From Pseudacidovorax sp. RU35E (GTDB lineage: Bacteria > Pseudomonadota > Gammaproteobacteria > Burkholderiales > Burkholderiaceae_C): DNA of 64,000 nucleotides. A model generated the notes under the pieces. The model saw nothing but the letters and a program-made list of their open reading frames with translations. It had not been told where the DNA came from and searched no databases. How positions within the stretch are numbered: the stretch's first letter is position 1; every line of letters begins with the position of its first letter. The stretch is from NCBI RefSeq assembly GCF_900156165.1, contig NZ_FTMY01000002.1, forward strand, positions 62,001 to 126,000, given 5' to 3'. Made by a program: the position numbers and the translations under genes. This document shows, piece after piece, positions 1-10,373 of this stretch.

Positions 1-2007
1 GGCGGTGGCCAGCGCCTGTGGGTCCTCGCTGGACAGCGCCAGGATGTACTTGTCGTTGGAGCCGCCCAGGCCCACCTTGACCCGCACGCCCGGCACCTCG
101 GCCATCACCTGGCGCAGCTCGCGCTCGATCACCTGCTTGACCGGGCGCTCGCCGCGCGGCGCCAGGCGCAGTGTCATGGTGGCCTTGCGCGGATCGCTGC
201 CGGCGCCGCCGGCCATCGGGTCGGCCCCGGCCGCGCCGCCGCCGATGGCGACGTAGATGCTCTCGATGTGGCCCACCCTGCGGATGCGTTCGCTGGCCGC
301 CTCGACCGCGCGGCGCGTGTCGGCCAGCTTGCTGCCGGGCGGCAGTTCGAGCGTGACCTGCGTCTGCACGTTGTTGTCCGGCGGGATGAAGCCCGAGGGC
401 AGCAGCGGGATCAACGCCAGCGAGCCGACGAAGAACACCAGCGCGCCAAGCAGCGTCAGCCCGCGGTGGCGCAGGCACCAGGCCGAGGCGCGCATGTAGC
501 TGCGCATCCAGCCCGGCTCCTTGTCATGGGCCACCAGCGGCTTGAGGATATAGGCCGCCATCATGGGCGTGAGCAGCCGCGCCACCACCAGCGAGGCGAA
601 CACGGCCAGCGCCGCCGTCCAGCCGAACTGCTTGAAGAAGCGGCCCGGAATGCCGCTCATGAAGGCCGTGGGCAAAAACACCGCGATCAGCGTGAAGGTG
701 GTGGCGATCACCGCCAGGCCGATCTCGTCGGCCGCCTCCATGGCCGCCTGGTAGGGGCTCTTGCCCATGCGCAGGTGGCGCACGATGTTCTCGACCTCCA
801 CGATGGCGTCGTCGACCAATATGCCCACCACCAGCGAGAGCGCCAGCAGCGTGATGATGTTGATCGAGAAGCCCAGCAGGTACATGCCGATGAAGGCCGG
901 GATGACCGACAGCGGCAGCGCCACGGCCGAGACGATGGTCGCCCGCCAGTCGCGCAGGAAGAGCCACACCACCACAACCGCCAGCAGCGCGCCTTCGTAG
1001 AGCAGGCGCATGGAGCTGTCGTACTCGCCGCGGGCGATGTCCACGAAGTCGAAGGTGCGCTGCAGCCTCAGGTGCGGGTAGTCGGCCTGCAGCTTGTCCA
1101 GCGCCTTCTGCACGCCGTCGCCCACCTCCACCTCGCTGGCGCCGCGGCTGCGCGAGATCTCGAAGCCGATCACCGGCTTGCCATCCAGCAGGGCCAGGGC
1201 GCGCGGCTCGGCCACGGTGTCGGTGACGGTGGCCACCTCGTCCACGCGCGCATGGCGGCCATTGCCCAGCGGGATCTGCATGGCGGCGACTTCGGCCGCC
1301 GTCTTGGCGGTGGCCAGGGTGCGCAGCGGCTGCTCGGCGCCGCCCAGCTCGGCCCGGCCGCCGGCGCTTTCCATCTGCACCTGCCGCAGCGTGCGCGAGA
1401 CCGTCGCTGCGGTGATGCCCAGCGACTGCATGCGCGCCGGATCGAGCGCGACGCGCACCTCGCGCGTGACGCCGCCCACGCGGGTGATGGCGCCCACGCC
1501 GGGCACGGCCAGCATGCGGCGCGACAGCGTGTCGTCGACGAACCACGACAGCTGCTCGTCGTCCCAGTTGTCGGAGGCGATGGCATAGGCCTGCACCGGC
1601 TGCGACGACAGCTCCAGCTTGGCCACGATGGGGTCGCGCAGGTCGGCCGGCAGGTCGGCGCGCACGCGGCTCACGGCCGAGCGCACGTCGTCCACGGCTT
1701 CCTGCACGGGCTTCTCCAGCTCGAACTCGGTGGCGATGGTGGCCTGGCCGTCGACCAGGGTGGAGGTGATGTGCTTGACGCCCTGGATGGTGGCGATGGC
1801 GTTCTCGATCTTGCGCGCCACATCGCTTTCGAGCTGCCCTGGCGCGGCGCCGGGCAGGGCAGCGGTGACGACCACCACCGGCAGGTCCATGTCCGGGAAG
1901 TTCTGCACCTTCATGGACTTGAAGGACAGCAGCCCTGCCAGCGTCAGCAGGACGAAGAGCATCGCCGCCGGAATGGGGTTGCGGATCGACCAGGCGGAAA
2001 GGTTCAT
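1..2007 (-). CDS. RND efflux pump inner-membrane permease (AcrB/HAE1-like), 3' end outside window
   Basis: Proton-driven inner-membrane subunit of a tripartite drug or xenobiotic exporter. From ATG 2007 the frame stays open for 669 codons to the window edge; AcrB-type pumps run about 1,030-1,050 residues, so roughly the last third is missing here. The N-terminus MNLSAWSIRNPIPAAM leads into the first membrane helix, followed by a large periplasmic porter region. Around residue 395-410 lies GILVDDAIVEVENIV, the TM4 proton-relay signature with both aspartates intact. A second periplasmic loop begins after LIPLLPSGFIPPDNN. The start lies 16 bases after the adaptor stop, in a four-gene tetR-channel-adaptor-permease operon. 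Substrate cannot be told from sequence. Family assignment is firm. Confidence 0.95.
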   Translation of the reverse strand, partial: MNLSAWSIRNPIPAAMLFVLLTLAGLLSFKSMKVQNFPDMDLPVVVVTAALPGAAPGQLESDVARKIENAIATIQGVKHITSTLVDGQATIATEFELEKPVQEAVDDVRSAVSRVRADLPADLRDPIVAKLELSSQPVQAYAIASDNWDDEQLSWFVDDTLSRRMLAVPGVGAITRVGGVTREVRVALDPARMQSLGITAATVSRTLRQVQMESAGGRAELGGAEQPLRTLATAKTAAEVAAMQIPLGNGRHARVDEVATVTDTVAEPRALALLDGKPVIGFEISRSRGASEVEVGDGVQKALDKLQADYPHLRLQRTFDFVDIARGEYDSSMRLLYEGALLAVVVVWLFLRDWRATIVSAVALPLSVIPAFIGMYLLGFSINIITLLALSLVVGILVDDAIVEVENIVRHLRMGKSPYQAAMEAADEIGLAVIATTFTLIAVFLPTAFMSGIPGRFFKQFGWTAALAVFASLVVARLLTPMMAAYILKPLVAHDKEPGWMRSYMRASAWCLRHRGLTLLGALVFFVGSLALIPLLPSGFIPPDNNVQTQVTLELPPGSKLADTRRAVEAASERIRRVGHIESIYVAIGGGAAGADPMAGGAGSDPRKATMTLRLAPRGERPVKQVIERELRQVMAEVPGVRVKVGLGGSNDKYILALSSEDPQALATA

Positions 2008-2023
2008 GCCGGATGCTCCCGCG

Positions 2024-3181
2024 TCACTTGGCGGCCGGGGCCGGGGCGGCGGCCGCCGGGGCCGGCTGGCCCTGCACCTGCACCACGTCGCCGTCGTTGA
2101 GGAAGGCGGCGCCGCGCTCGACAAGCTTCATCTCCGGCTTCACGCCTTCGGCGATGGCGATGCGGTCGCCGGCGCGCTGGCCAGTCGTCACGCGGCGCAT
2201 GGCGACCTTGCCGTCGGCGCCCACCTCGAACACGCTGGCGAAGCCGTCGCGCACCACCACGGCGGACTGCGGCACGGTGAGTTGCTCGATGCGACCGAGC
2301 ATGAATTCGCCGCGCGCGTACATGCCGGCGCGCACGTCGCCGTTGGCGGGCAGGTCGACGTAGACCAGCGCATTGCGCGTCTGCGGATCGACCGTGGGCG
2401 CCAGAGCGCGCACCGTGCCCTCGACCGTCACGCCGCTGGCGGCCGTCACACGGGCCTTCTGGCCCACGCGCACCCTGGGCAGCTCGTTGGAGGCCACCTC
2501 GGCCCGCCATTCGAGGCGGCCGCGGCGCACCAGGCGGAAGAGCTCGGCGCCCGAGCCCACCACCGCGCCCACGGTGGCCGTGCGCGAGGAGATGACACCG
2601 TCGTCCGGTGCCAGCACCTGCGTGTTGCGCTGGCGCACCTGCTGCGCCTGCAGCGCGGCGCGGGCGGCCTCGACGCGGGCCTTGGCGGTCTGGCCGGTGG
2701 TGAGGTACTGGTTGATCTGCGCCTGGCTCAGCGCGCCGGTCGCCGACAGCGTGCGGGCACGCTCGGCATTGGCGGCGGCATCGGCTGCGGCGGCCTCGGC
2801 CTCGGCCAGGCTGGCGCGGGCCTGGGCGACTTCGGCCTGCACCGTGTCGCCCGAGAAGGTGGCCAGCACCTGGCCCTTCTTGACCAGGTCGCCCACGTTC
2901 ACCCGCACGTCGGCCAGGCGCAGGCCGGCCGCCTCGGAGCCGATGATGGCCTCCTGCCACGCGGCGATGTTGCCGTTGGCCGGCAGGCCGGCCACCAGGT
3001 CGGCGGGCTGCGGCTGCACCACCGTGACGGTGAGCGCGGGGCGGGCGGTGGCGGCGGGCTTGTCGGCCTTTTTGGCCGCCTCGCCTTCCGCGGGCTTGCC
3101 GCGCAGCAGGAAGAAGGCGGCCACGGCCACGAGGGCCACGACCAGGATCGCGATGAGGAGCGGGCGTCGGGAGCGTTGCAT
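2024..3181 (-). CDS. RND efflux periplasmic adaptor (membrane fusion protein)
   Basis: Adaptor of 385 residues that bridges the RND permease and the outer-membrane channel. The start at MQRSRRPLL was chosen because a hydrophobic anchor (residues about 7-25, LLIAILVVALVAVAAFFLL) follows at once; the frame is open further upstream but there it lies across the channel gene. There is no lipobox, so it is probably a membrane-anchored adaptor. Residues about 105-185 are rich in Ala, Glu, Gln and Arg and form the alpha-helical hairpin. They are flanked by lipoyl-type halves, the second near VLAPDDGVISSRTATVG, then a beta-barrel and a membrane-proximal domain. The C-terminus is an Ala/Pro tail. Gene order channel-adaptor-permease and short spacing indicate one transcript. 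Confidence 0.93.
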   Translation of the reverse strand: MQRSRRPLLIAILVVALVAVAAFFLLRGKPAEGEAAKKADKPAATARPALTVTVVQPQPADLVAGLPANGNIAAWQEAIIGSEAAGLRLADVRVNVGDLVKKGQVLATFSGDTVQAEVAQARASLAEAEAAAADAAANAERARTLSATGALSQAQINQYLTTGQTAKARVEAARAALQAQQVRQRNTQVLAPDDGVISSRTATVGAVVGSGAELFRLVRRGRLEWRAEVASNELPRVRVGQKARVTAASGVTVEGTVRALAPTVDPQTRNALVYVDLPANGDVRAGMYARGEFMLGRIEQLTVPQSAVVVRDGFASVFEVGADGKVAMRRVTTGQRAGDRIAIAEGVKPEMKLVERGAAFLNDGDVVQVQGQPAPAAAAPAPAAK

Positions 3182-3209
3182 GGTGATCTTTCCGGGCGCG
3201 GGGCAGGGT

Positions 3210-4808
3210 TCAGGGGCGCGGCGTGGCGGTGGCGCCGGACGGGGTCGGGCTGGTCGTCGAAGCGGGCTTGGCGCCTGGGGCGGCGACGGCGGCGTTCGAC
3301 ATGCCGGCGGTGGAGGCCGGGGCGGTGGCTGCGCCGTCGGCGTCGGGCCGTTGCCAGCCGCCACCCACTGCGCGGTAGAGCGCGACCCACGCCTCGTTGC
3401 TCTCGCGCTGCAGCGAGACCCGCGCCGTCTGCGCGGCGAACAGCGTGCGGCGCGCGTCCTCCAGCTCGAACAGGCTGGCCAGCCCCGTCTGATAGCGCGA
3501 CTGGGCAGCGTCGAAGTTGGCCTGGTAGCCGCGCACGGCGGTGTCGGCATCGGCGGCGCGCTGGCGGGTGCTGTCGAGGTTGGTCAGCGCTTCTTCGACC
3601 TCGCGCACGGCCTGACGCACGCTGGCGCGGTACTGCACTACGGCCTCGTCGTAGCGGGCGCGGGCCGATTCGGCATTGGCGGCCGACACGCCGCCGTCGA
3701 ACAGCGGCACCGACAGCGCCACCGGGCCCACGCTCCAGGTGTCGAGCGAGGCGCGGAAGCCCTGGCTGCGCAGCTGCAGCCGGCCCACGCTGCCGCTGAG
3801 CGTCAGGCGCGGATAGCGCTGGGCCTGCGCCGCGCCGGCCTCGGCACTGGCAGCCGCCACGGCGCGCTCGGCGGAGAACAGGTCGGGCCGCTGCGAGAGC
3901 GTCTGGGCCGGCACGGCGTCCACGGCCGGTGGCGTGGGCAGGGCGGTGACGGCGGACTGGGCATCGAGTCGCCGGTCCAGGTCTTCCGCCGACAGGCCCG
4001 TCAGCGCGACCAGTCCGTGGCGCAGCACGCGGCACTGGGCGCGCTGCTGCGTGAGCCGGCCCGACGCATCGGCCGCGCTGGCGCGGGCCAGGGCCGCATC
4101 GGCCGGCGCGGTGAAGCCGGCGTCGGCCGACAGGCCCGTGAGGCGGGCCGTCTCGGTCCGTGAGCGGGTGTCGGCCTCGGCCACGGCCAGCTGGCGGGCG
4201 CAGGCGCGTTCGGCGAAGTAGGCATTGGCCGTCTCGGCCGCCACGGCGATGCGGGCGTCGTGCCAGCGGGCCTCGCCGGCATCGAGGCGGGCGATGGCGG
4301 CGTCGCGGCTGGCGCGCAGGCCGCCGAAGAGGTCGATCTCCCAACTGGGCTGCAGCGTGGCCTGCAGCACGGTCGCCGGGGGCACGCTGGTGCTGCCGGT
4401 CCCGGTGGTCGTGGTGCTGCCCGTGCTGGTGCCGCTGAGCGGCGAGGCGCTGCGCGTGGCCGACAGGTTGCCGTCCAGCCGCGGCGCCAGGGCGGCGCCG
4501 GCCTGGGTGCGGGCGCCGCGGGCCTCGGTCACGCGCGCGGCGGCGCTGGCCACGTTGGGGCTGGCGGCCTGGGCGGCCTTGATCAGCTCGCCCAGCAGCG
4601 GATCGCCGGCCTGGCGCCACCAGTGGGCGAGGTCGGCCGTCGAGCCGTGGTGGGGCAGGGCGTCGGCCGGCACCGGGCTGCGCCATTGCGCGGGCGCGGG
4701 CGCCTGCACGGCGGCGGGCGGCCGGGTCACGCCGCAGGCAGCCAGGGCCAGCGCGAGCGGCAGCGCGGCCAGCAGCCGCGCGGCGGGCGGGGCGGTTCGA
4801 GTCGTCAT
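3210..4808 (-). CDS. Outer-membrane efflux lipoprotein (NodT/OprM-type channel)
   Basis: Trimeric outer-membrane exit duct of the tripartite pump, 532 residues. The N-terminus has a lipoprotein signal with lipobox LAAC ending at Cys25, so the mature protein should be lipidated. Two long helical repeats of the outer membrane efflux protein family follow, for example around SWEIDLFGGLRASRDA and VGPVALSVPLFDGGVSAAN, two conserved strand-helix junctions of NodT-type channels. The C-terminal 50 residues form a low-complexity Ala/Pro/Thr tail of no known role. The ATG at 4808 overlaps the tetR stop by four bases (ATGA), which implies translational coupling and settles the start. Confidence 0.93.
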   Translation of the reverse strand: MTTRTAPPAARLLAALPLALALAACGVTRPPAAVQAPAPAQWRSPVPADALPHHGSTADLAHWWRQAGDPLLGELIKAAQAASPNVASAAARVTEARGARTQAGAALAPRLDGNLSATRSASPLSGTSTGSTTTTGTGSTSVPPATVLQATLQPSWEIDLFGGLRASRDAAIARLDAGEARWHDARIAVAAETANAYFAERACARQLAVAEADTRSRTETARLTGLSADAGFTAPADAALARASAADASGRLTQQRAQCRVLRHGLVALTGLSAEDLDRRLDAQSAVTALPTPPAVDAVPAQTLSQRPDLFSAERAVAAASAEAGAAQAQRYPRLTLSGSVGRLQLRSQGFRASLDTWSVGPVALSVPLFDGGVSAANAESARARYDEAVVQYRASVRQAVREVEEALTNLDSTRQRAADADTAVRGYQANFDAAQSRYQTGLASLFELEDARRTLFAAQTARVSLQRESNEAWVALYRAVGGGWQRPDADGAATAPASTAGMSNAAVAAPGAKPASTTSPTPSGATATPRP

Positions 4809-5485
4809 GCGGAAGGTTCCTCGGAGGCATTGGCCGCGCGGCGGCCCCGTTCGGCCGCCACCAGGGCCAGCGCCATGCCGGCCAGCCGTTCGGCCCACTG
4901 GTCGACGGCACGGGGGCTGCGCAGCAGGCCGGGGCGGATCACGTCGATGAAGTCGCGCGTCACGTAGGGCTGCATCGCCAGGCCGGTGACGGCGAAGGCC
5001 AGGCGATGGATGTCGTCGTCCACGCGGGCATCCAGATGCCGGGCCAGCAGCCGCACCATGGCCTGGTGCGGGCCCTTGATCTCGCGCTCCACCTCGGTGG
5101 CCCACTGGCTGCTGGGCTCCAGCATCTCGCGCAGGTGCAGGCGCATGCACTGGCGCACGCGCTCACCCAGCTTGAGCGGCTCCAGGTAGGCGCGCATGAA
5201 CACCGTCAGCGCCTCGTCGAGCGACAGGCCGGGCGCGGACCACAGGGCGGTGGTCTCTTCGGCCTTGCCGCCCATGGGCTCGGTGAAGCAGGCGGCGTAC
5301 AGCCCGGCCTTGTCGCCGAAGTAGTAGCTGATGGCGCCGATGTTCATGTCGGCGGCCGCGGCGATGGCGCGGGTGGAGGTCTTGGCGAAGCCCTGGTCGG
5401 CGAACAGGGCGAGCGCGGCCAGCAGCAGGCGCTGGCGGGCCTCGGCCCCGTCGCCCCGGGCCGGCTTGGGCGTGGCGGTGGTCAT
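4805..5485 (-). CDS. TetR-family repressor of the efflux operon (CerR-like C-terminus)
   Basis: One-component regulator, 226 residues. Residues about 18-65 hold the TetR helix-turn-helix (LFADQGFAKTSTRAIAAAA, then NIGAISYYFGDKAGLY). The rest is an all-helical ligand-binding and dimer domain that resembles the DUF1956/CerR type (inference). It is the first gene of the efflux operon and overlaps the channel gene, so it most likely represses its own transcript until a pump substrate binds. A palindrome just upstream (5509-5524) is the likely operator. The family is certain; the ligand is unknown. Confidence 0.93.
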   Translation of the reverse strand: MTTATPKPARGDGAEARQRLLLAALALFADQGFAKTSTRAIAAAADMNIGAISYYFGDKAGLYAACFTEPMGGKAEETTALWSAPGLSLDEALTVFMRAYLEPLKLGERVRQCMRLHLREMLEPSSQWATEVEREIKGPHQAMVRLLARHLDARVDDDIHRLAFAVTGLAMQPYVTRDFIDVIRPGLLRSPRAVDQWAERLAGMALALVAAERGRRAANASEEPSA

Positions 5486-5508
5486 GCGGGTGCGGATTAG
5501 ACCACCGA

Positions 5509-5524
5509 AATCAAACGAATGATT
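5509..5524. promoter_or_regulatory. Palindromic operator candidate for the TetR regulator
   Basis: AATCA-aacgaa-TGATT is a perfect 5-bp inverted repeat in an AT-rich patch within the 92-bp spacer between tetR (leftward) and the DUF2130 gene (rightward). It lies 24 bases upstream of the tetR start, where it would overlap the leftward promoter. TetR proteins usually bind such short palindromes. Assignment is by position only. Confidence 0.55.
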
Positions 5525-5564
5525 AAAGTCTGTGCCGCGGTCGCGCCTTTGTCCGACGCCGCGC

Positions 5565-5570
5565 TAGGAT
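5565..5570 (+). promoter_or_regulatory. -10 element (TAGGAT) close to the DUF2130 start
   Basis: TAGGAT ends seven bases before ATG 5578. If it is a -10 box, transcription would begin at or next to the start codon and the mRNA would be leaderless or nearly so. The embedded AGGA could instead act as a ribosome binding site eight bases from the ATG. I see no convincing -35. Confidence 0.4.
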
Positions 5571-5577
5571 CGCCCGC

Positions 5578-6984
5578 ATGCAAGACATCAAGTGCCCCCA
5601 CTGCGGCAAGGCCTTCAAGATCGACGAGTCCGGCTACGCGGACATCCTCAAGCAGGTGCGCGACAGCGACTTCGACCGCCAGCTGCACGAGCGGCTGGAA
5701 CTGGCCGAGCAGGACAAGCGCAGTGCGGTCGAACTCGCGCGGGCCCAGCTCGCCAGCGAGCTGGAGAAAAAGGCCGCGGCCCGGGAGGCCGAGATCCTCG
5801 CGCTCAAGGCCAGGCTCGACGCCGGCGAGGTGGCGCGCCGGCTCGCGGTGAACGAGGCGCTGGGCAGCATCGAGCGCGAGCGCGACCAGCTGGCTCACGA
5901 ACTGGCACAGGCCCGGCAGGAGCGCGAATCCGCGGCCCGCCTGGCCGAGGCGCGGCTCGCGAGCGAAGTGCAGAAGGCCGCGGCTGCCAAGGACGCCGAG
6001 ATCCAGGCGCTGAAGTCCCGCCTCGACGCTGGCGGCATGGCGCAGCGGCTGGCCGTCACCGAAGCCGTTGGCGCGGTCGAGAAGGAGCGCGATGCCCTGC
6101 GCAACAACCTGGAGCGCGTGGCGCTCGAAAAGCAGGTGGCCGAGCAGATGCTCAAGGACAAGTACGAGACGCAGATCCGCGACCGCGACGACGCCATCGA
6201 GCGCCTGCGCGACATGAAGGCGCGGCTGTCCACCAAGATGGTGGGCGAGACGCTGGAGCAGCACTGCGAGACCGAGTTCAACCGCATCCGCGCCACCGCC
6301 TTTCCGCGTGCCTACTTCGAGAAGGACAACGACGCCCGCAGCGGCAGCAAGGGCGACTACATCTTCCGCGACCTCGACGAGGACGGCACCGAGATCGTCT
6401 CGATCATGTTCGAGATGAAGAACGAGAGCGACGCCACCGCCACGCGCAAGAAGAACGAGGACTTCTTCCGCGAGCTGGACAAGGACCGCACCGAGAAGGG
6501 CTGCGAGTACGCGGTACTGGTCTCGCTGCTGGAGCCCGAGAGCGAGCTCTACAACACCGGCATCGTCGACGTGTTCCACCGCTACCCGAAGATGTACGTG
6601 GTGCGGCCGCAGTTCTTCCTGCCCATGGTCACGCTGCTGCGCAATGCGGCCACCAAGGCGCTGGCCTACAAGTCGGAGCTGGCGCTGGTCAAGGCGCAGA
6701 ACCTGGACATCACCCGCTTCGAGACGCAGCTGGACGACTTCAAGGCCGCCTTCGGCCGCAACTGGCGGCTGGCGTCCGATGGCTTCGAGGAGGCCGTCAA
6801 GCGCATCGACGAAGCCATCAAGGACCTGGAGAAGACCAAGGACGCGCTCTACAAGTCGGCCAACAACCTGCGCCTGGCCAACGACAAGGCCGAGGACCTG
6901 ACGATCAAGAAGCTCACGCGCGGCAACCCGACCATGGCGGCCAAGTTCGCCGAGCTCAAGGACGCCGGCAGCACCGACGACTAG
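5578..6984 (+). CDS. DUF2130 (COG4487-type) coiled-coil protein with a nuclease-like C-terminal core
   Basis: Protein of 468 residues and unknown function. It opens with a zinc-knuckle-like [11 protein letters not shown] (only two cysteines). Residues about 30-220 are a charged Glu/Arg/Ala-rich segment that reads as a long coiled coil. Around residues 245-320 lies the conserved DUF2130 core: [12 protein letters not shown], then [10 protein letters not shown], then [17 protein letters not shown]. The spaced Asp and the E-x-K on a predicted strand resemble a PD-(D/E)XK nuclease active site; that is my inference, not an established activity. The C-terminus is again helical and lysine-rich. It is a single gene with its own probable promoter, divergent from the efflux operon and 27 bases before the sigma-54 activator. 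Confidence 0.85.
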   Translation: MQDIKCPHCGKAFKIDESGYADILKQVRDSDFDRQLHERLELAEQDKRSAVELARAQLASELEKKAAAREAEILALKARLDAGEVARRLAVNEALGSIERERDQLAHELAQARQERESAARLAEARLASEVQKAAAAKDAEIQALKSRLDAGGMAQRLAVTEAVGAVEKERDALRNNLERVALEKQVAEQMLKDKYETQIRDRDDAIERLRDMKARLSTKMVGETLEQHCETEFNRIRATAFPRAYFEKDNDARSGSKGDYIFRDLDEDGTEIVSIMFEMKNESDATATRKKNEDFFRELDKDRTEKGCEYAVLVSLLEPESELYNTGIVDVFHRYPKMYVVRPQFFLPMVTLLRNAATKALAYKSELALVKAQNLDITRFETQLDDFKAAFGRNWRLASDGFEEAVKRIDEAIKDLEKTKDALYKSANNLRLANDKAEDLTIKKLTRGNPTMAAKFAELKDAGSTDD

Positions 6985-6997
6985 GCCATGGCGCCGC

Positions 6998-7003
6998 TAC
7001 GAT
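6998..7003 (+). promoter_or_regulatory. -10 element (TACGAT) just upstream of the sigma-54 activator start
   Basis: TACGAT lies eight bases before ATG 7012 and no Shine-Dalgarno sequence intervenes. This favours ATG 7012 over the in-frame ATG 6988 and suggests a leaderless mRNA. A -35 is not clear. Confidence 0.4.
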
Positions 7004-7011
7004 CGCGCGCC

Positions 7012-8525
<1,514 letters not shown>

Positions 8526-8529
<4 letters not shown>

Positions 8530-8801
8530 GCGTCAAGGCACTGCGCGCCACCTTCGGGCCCAACTGCCATTGGTGCGGCCTGCCGATGGATTTCGACGAG
8601 CCCGCCGGCCGGCCGGAGTCGGCCACCATCGAGCATCTGGTCGACTCGACCTTCGGCGGTGTCCGCTCCTCGAAGCACCGGCGGCTGGCGCATGCGGCCT
8701 GCAACCATGCGCGCAACCAGTTCCGCCAGCAGGCCGAGCGCCAGTTCGAGCAGTGGATCACCGAGCGCCAGACCTCCGGGAAAGCCCTGCCTGAAAATTG
8801 A
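8526..8801 (+). CDS. Small HNH-type protein, 91 residues
   Basis: A compact zinc-binding HNH-like protein. The order CHWCGLPM, then ATIEHLVDSTFGG, then LAHAACNHARNQ gives a Cys pair, the central His and the trailing C-N-x-x-R-N found in HNH/McrA-type folds. Members are often nucleases, but short ones without extra domains are mostly uncharacterised, so activity is not proven. It begins at GTG 8526, which overlaps the activator stop (GTGA), so the two are co-translated. It sits between the activator and the sigma-54 promoter. A role in the same response is possible but unsupported. Confidence 0.75.
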
Positions 8802-8848
8802 ACATTCGACCGAAAATCAGGCATGCCAGATGTTCGTAGATCAGGCAT
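8788..8848. promoter_or_regulatory. Repeated TGCCTGA/TCAGGCA motifs: candidate upstream activator sites
   Basis: The heptamer TGCCTGA at 8788-8794 is followed by its inverse TCAGGCA at 8817-8823 and again at 8841-8847. The last two lie within a direct repeat ATCAGGCAT spaced 24 bases apart. They lie roughly 75-140 bases upstream of the expected start of the sigma-54 promoter, where enhancer-binding proteins normally bind. The first copy overlaps the end of the HNH gene. Confidence 0.5.
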
Positions 8849-8898
8849 AAAGCAGTTTGATCGAATGAAGTAGCCTTTGATATCAACGGTTTAGCAAG

Positions 8899-8913
8899 TG
8901 GCACGAACTGTGC
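8899..8913 (+). promoter_or_regulatory. Sigma-54 (-24/-12) promoter of the PHA/ABC transporter operon
   Basis: TGGCACG at 8899-8905, four bases, then GTGC at 8910-8913 and AA. This matches the sigma-54 consensus TGGCACG-N4-TTGC with one change, and the invariant GG and GC have the correct spacing. Expected transcription start is near 8925, with AGGAG at 8934-8938 and ATG at 8946. The gene for a sigma-54 activator lies immediately upstream, which supports the call. Confidence 0.85.
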
Positions 8914-8945
8914 AATGTTCAGTCACCTTTTTCAGGAGACAACGA

Positions 8946-10136
8946 ATGAACCGTCGCCACCTCGTCGCCTTGGCCGCGCTCGCCGCCTCTGTCGCGGTCC
9001 CCGCTTCGGCCTGGGCCCAGTCCAACGAGATCCGCATCGCCCACGTCTACAGCAAGACCGGCCCGCTGGAGGCCTACGGCAAGCAGACCCAGACCGGCCT
9101 GATGATGGGCCTGGACTACGCCACGGGCGGCACCATGATGGTCAACGGCAAGAAGATCGTCGTGATCGAGAAGGACGACCAGGGCAAGCCTGACCTCGGC
9201 AAGTCGCAGCTCGCCGCCGCCTATTCCGACGACAAGGCCGCGCTGGCCGTCGGCCCCACCTCTTCGGGCGTGGCGCTGGCCATGCTGCCGGTGGCCGAGG
9301 AATACAAGAAGCTGCTGATCGTCGAGCCCGCGGTGGCCGACTCGATCACCGGCGACAAGTGGAACAAGTACATCTTCCGCACCGGCCGCAATTCGAGCCA
9401 GGACGCCATCTCCAACGCCGTGGCGCTCGACAAGCCGGGCACCACCATCGCCACGCTGGCCCAGGACTACGCCTTCGGCCGCGACGGCGTGAAGGCCTTC
9501 AAGGACGCGGTCAAGAAGGCCAAGATCGTCCATGAGGAATACCTGCCGCAGAACACCACGGACTTCACCGCCGGTGCGCAGCGCCTGATCGACAAGCTCA
9601 AGGACCAGCCCGGCCGCAAGGTGATCTGGATCGTGTGGGCCGGCGCGGGCAACCCCTTCAAGATCGCCGACCTGGACCTCAAGCGCTACGGCATCGAGAT
9701 CGCCACCGGCGGCAACATCCTGCCGGCCATGGCCAGCTACAAGAACTTCCCCGGCATGGAAGGCGCCACCTACTACTACTTCGGCATTCCGAAAAACCCG
9801 GTGAACGAGGCGCTGGTGTCCATGCACTACAAGGAATTCAAGAGCCCGCCGGACTTCTTCACCGCCGGCGGTTTCTCGGCCGCCATGGCCGTCGTCACCG
9901 CGCTCAAGAAGACCGGCGGCGACACCGGCACCAACAAGCTCATCAGCACCATGGAAGGCATGAGCTTCGACACGCCCAAGGGCACCATGACCTTCCGCAA
10001 GGAAGACCACCAGGCCCTGCAGAGCATGTACCACTTCAAGATCAAGGTGGACCCGGCCTTCGCCTGGGGCGTGCCGGAACTGGTGCACGAGATCAAGCCG
10101 TCGGAGATGGACATTCCGATCCGCAACAAGAGATAA
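8946..10136 (+). CDS. ABC transporter periplasmic binding protein, branched-chain amino acid (LivK) type
   Basis: High-affinity receptor of a HAAT-family importer, 396 residues. A Sec signal peptide (MNRRHLVALAALAASVAVPASAWA) precedes the mature start QSNEIRIAHVYSKTG. The body is a type-I periplasmic binding fold, with stretches such as KIVVIEKDDQGKPDLGKSQL and PTSSGVALAMLPVAEEY. AGGAG seven bases before ATG 8946 decides the start; an upstream in-frame GTG would lie in the -24 box. First gene of a sigma-54 operon with LivG/F/H/M-like subunits. This family also imports amides, urea, aromatic acids and organic acids. The neighbouring PHA depolymerase suggests a hydroxyalkanoate ligand (inference). 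Confidence 0.92.
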   Translation: MNRRHLVALAALAASVAVPASAWAQSNEIRIAHVYSKTGPLEAYGKQTQTGLMMGLDYATGGTMMVNGKKIVVIEKDDQGKPDLGKSQLAAAYSDDKAALAVGPTSSGVALAMLPVAEEYKKLLIVEPAVADSITGDKWNKYIFRTGRNSSQDAISNAVALDKPGTTIATLAQDYAFGRDGVKAFKDAVKKAKIVHEEYLPQNTTDFTAGAQRLIDKLKDQPGRKVIWIVWAGAGNPFKIADLDLKRYGIEIATGGNILPAMASYKNFPGMEGATYYYFGIPKNPVNEALVSMHYKEFKSPPDFFTAGGFSAAMAVVTALKKTGGDTGTNKLISTMEGMSFDTPKGTMTFRKEDHQALQSMYHFKIKVDPAFAWGVPELVHEIKPSEMDIPIRNKR

Positions 10137-10141
10137 CAGGG

Positions 10142-10323
10142 CGACATCCCGCATGCCGCTTCGCGGCTCCCCCTTCTGATACTCGAAGGGGGCACACCCC
10201 ACGGCCCGGCAAAGCCGGTTCCGTGGATAACGGACCACCGACATCCCCCAGGCCGCTTAGCGGCTCCCCCTTCTGATACTCGAAGGGGGCACACCCCACG
10301 GCCCGGCAAAGCCGGTTCCGTGG
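10142..10323 (+). repeat. Tandem pair of hairpin-rich intergenic repeats
   Basis: Two near-identical 71-bp units, 10156-10226 and 10253-10323, sit 97 bp apart; similarity extends a few bases further upstream of each (from about 10142 and 10239). Each unit can form two stem-loops: CCCCCTTC/GAAGGGGG, and a second one with CCGG-C-aaa-G-CCGG inside CCACGG/CCGTGG. A diverged copy lies at 33281-33352. In both places the repeat follows a binding-protein gene and has the same orientation to transcription, as REP elements do between malE and malF. A role in protecting the upstream mRNA or damping downstream expression is inferred. Confidence 0.85.
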
Positions 10324-10373
10324 GTGTCCCCGCCCAGCGCCACTACGGCTCACCTTCCTTCAGGAGACGCACC

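Noticed and set aside
268-2100. 610-codon open frame on the plus strand
   Set aside because: Antisense to the RND permease, which has all family motifs. The translation is a low-complexity His/Arg/Gln-rich shadow typical of GC-rich DNA.
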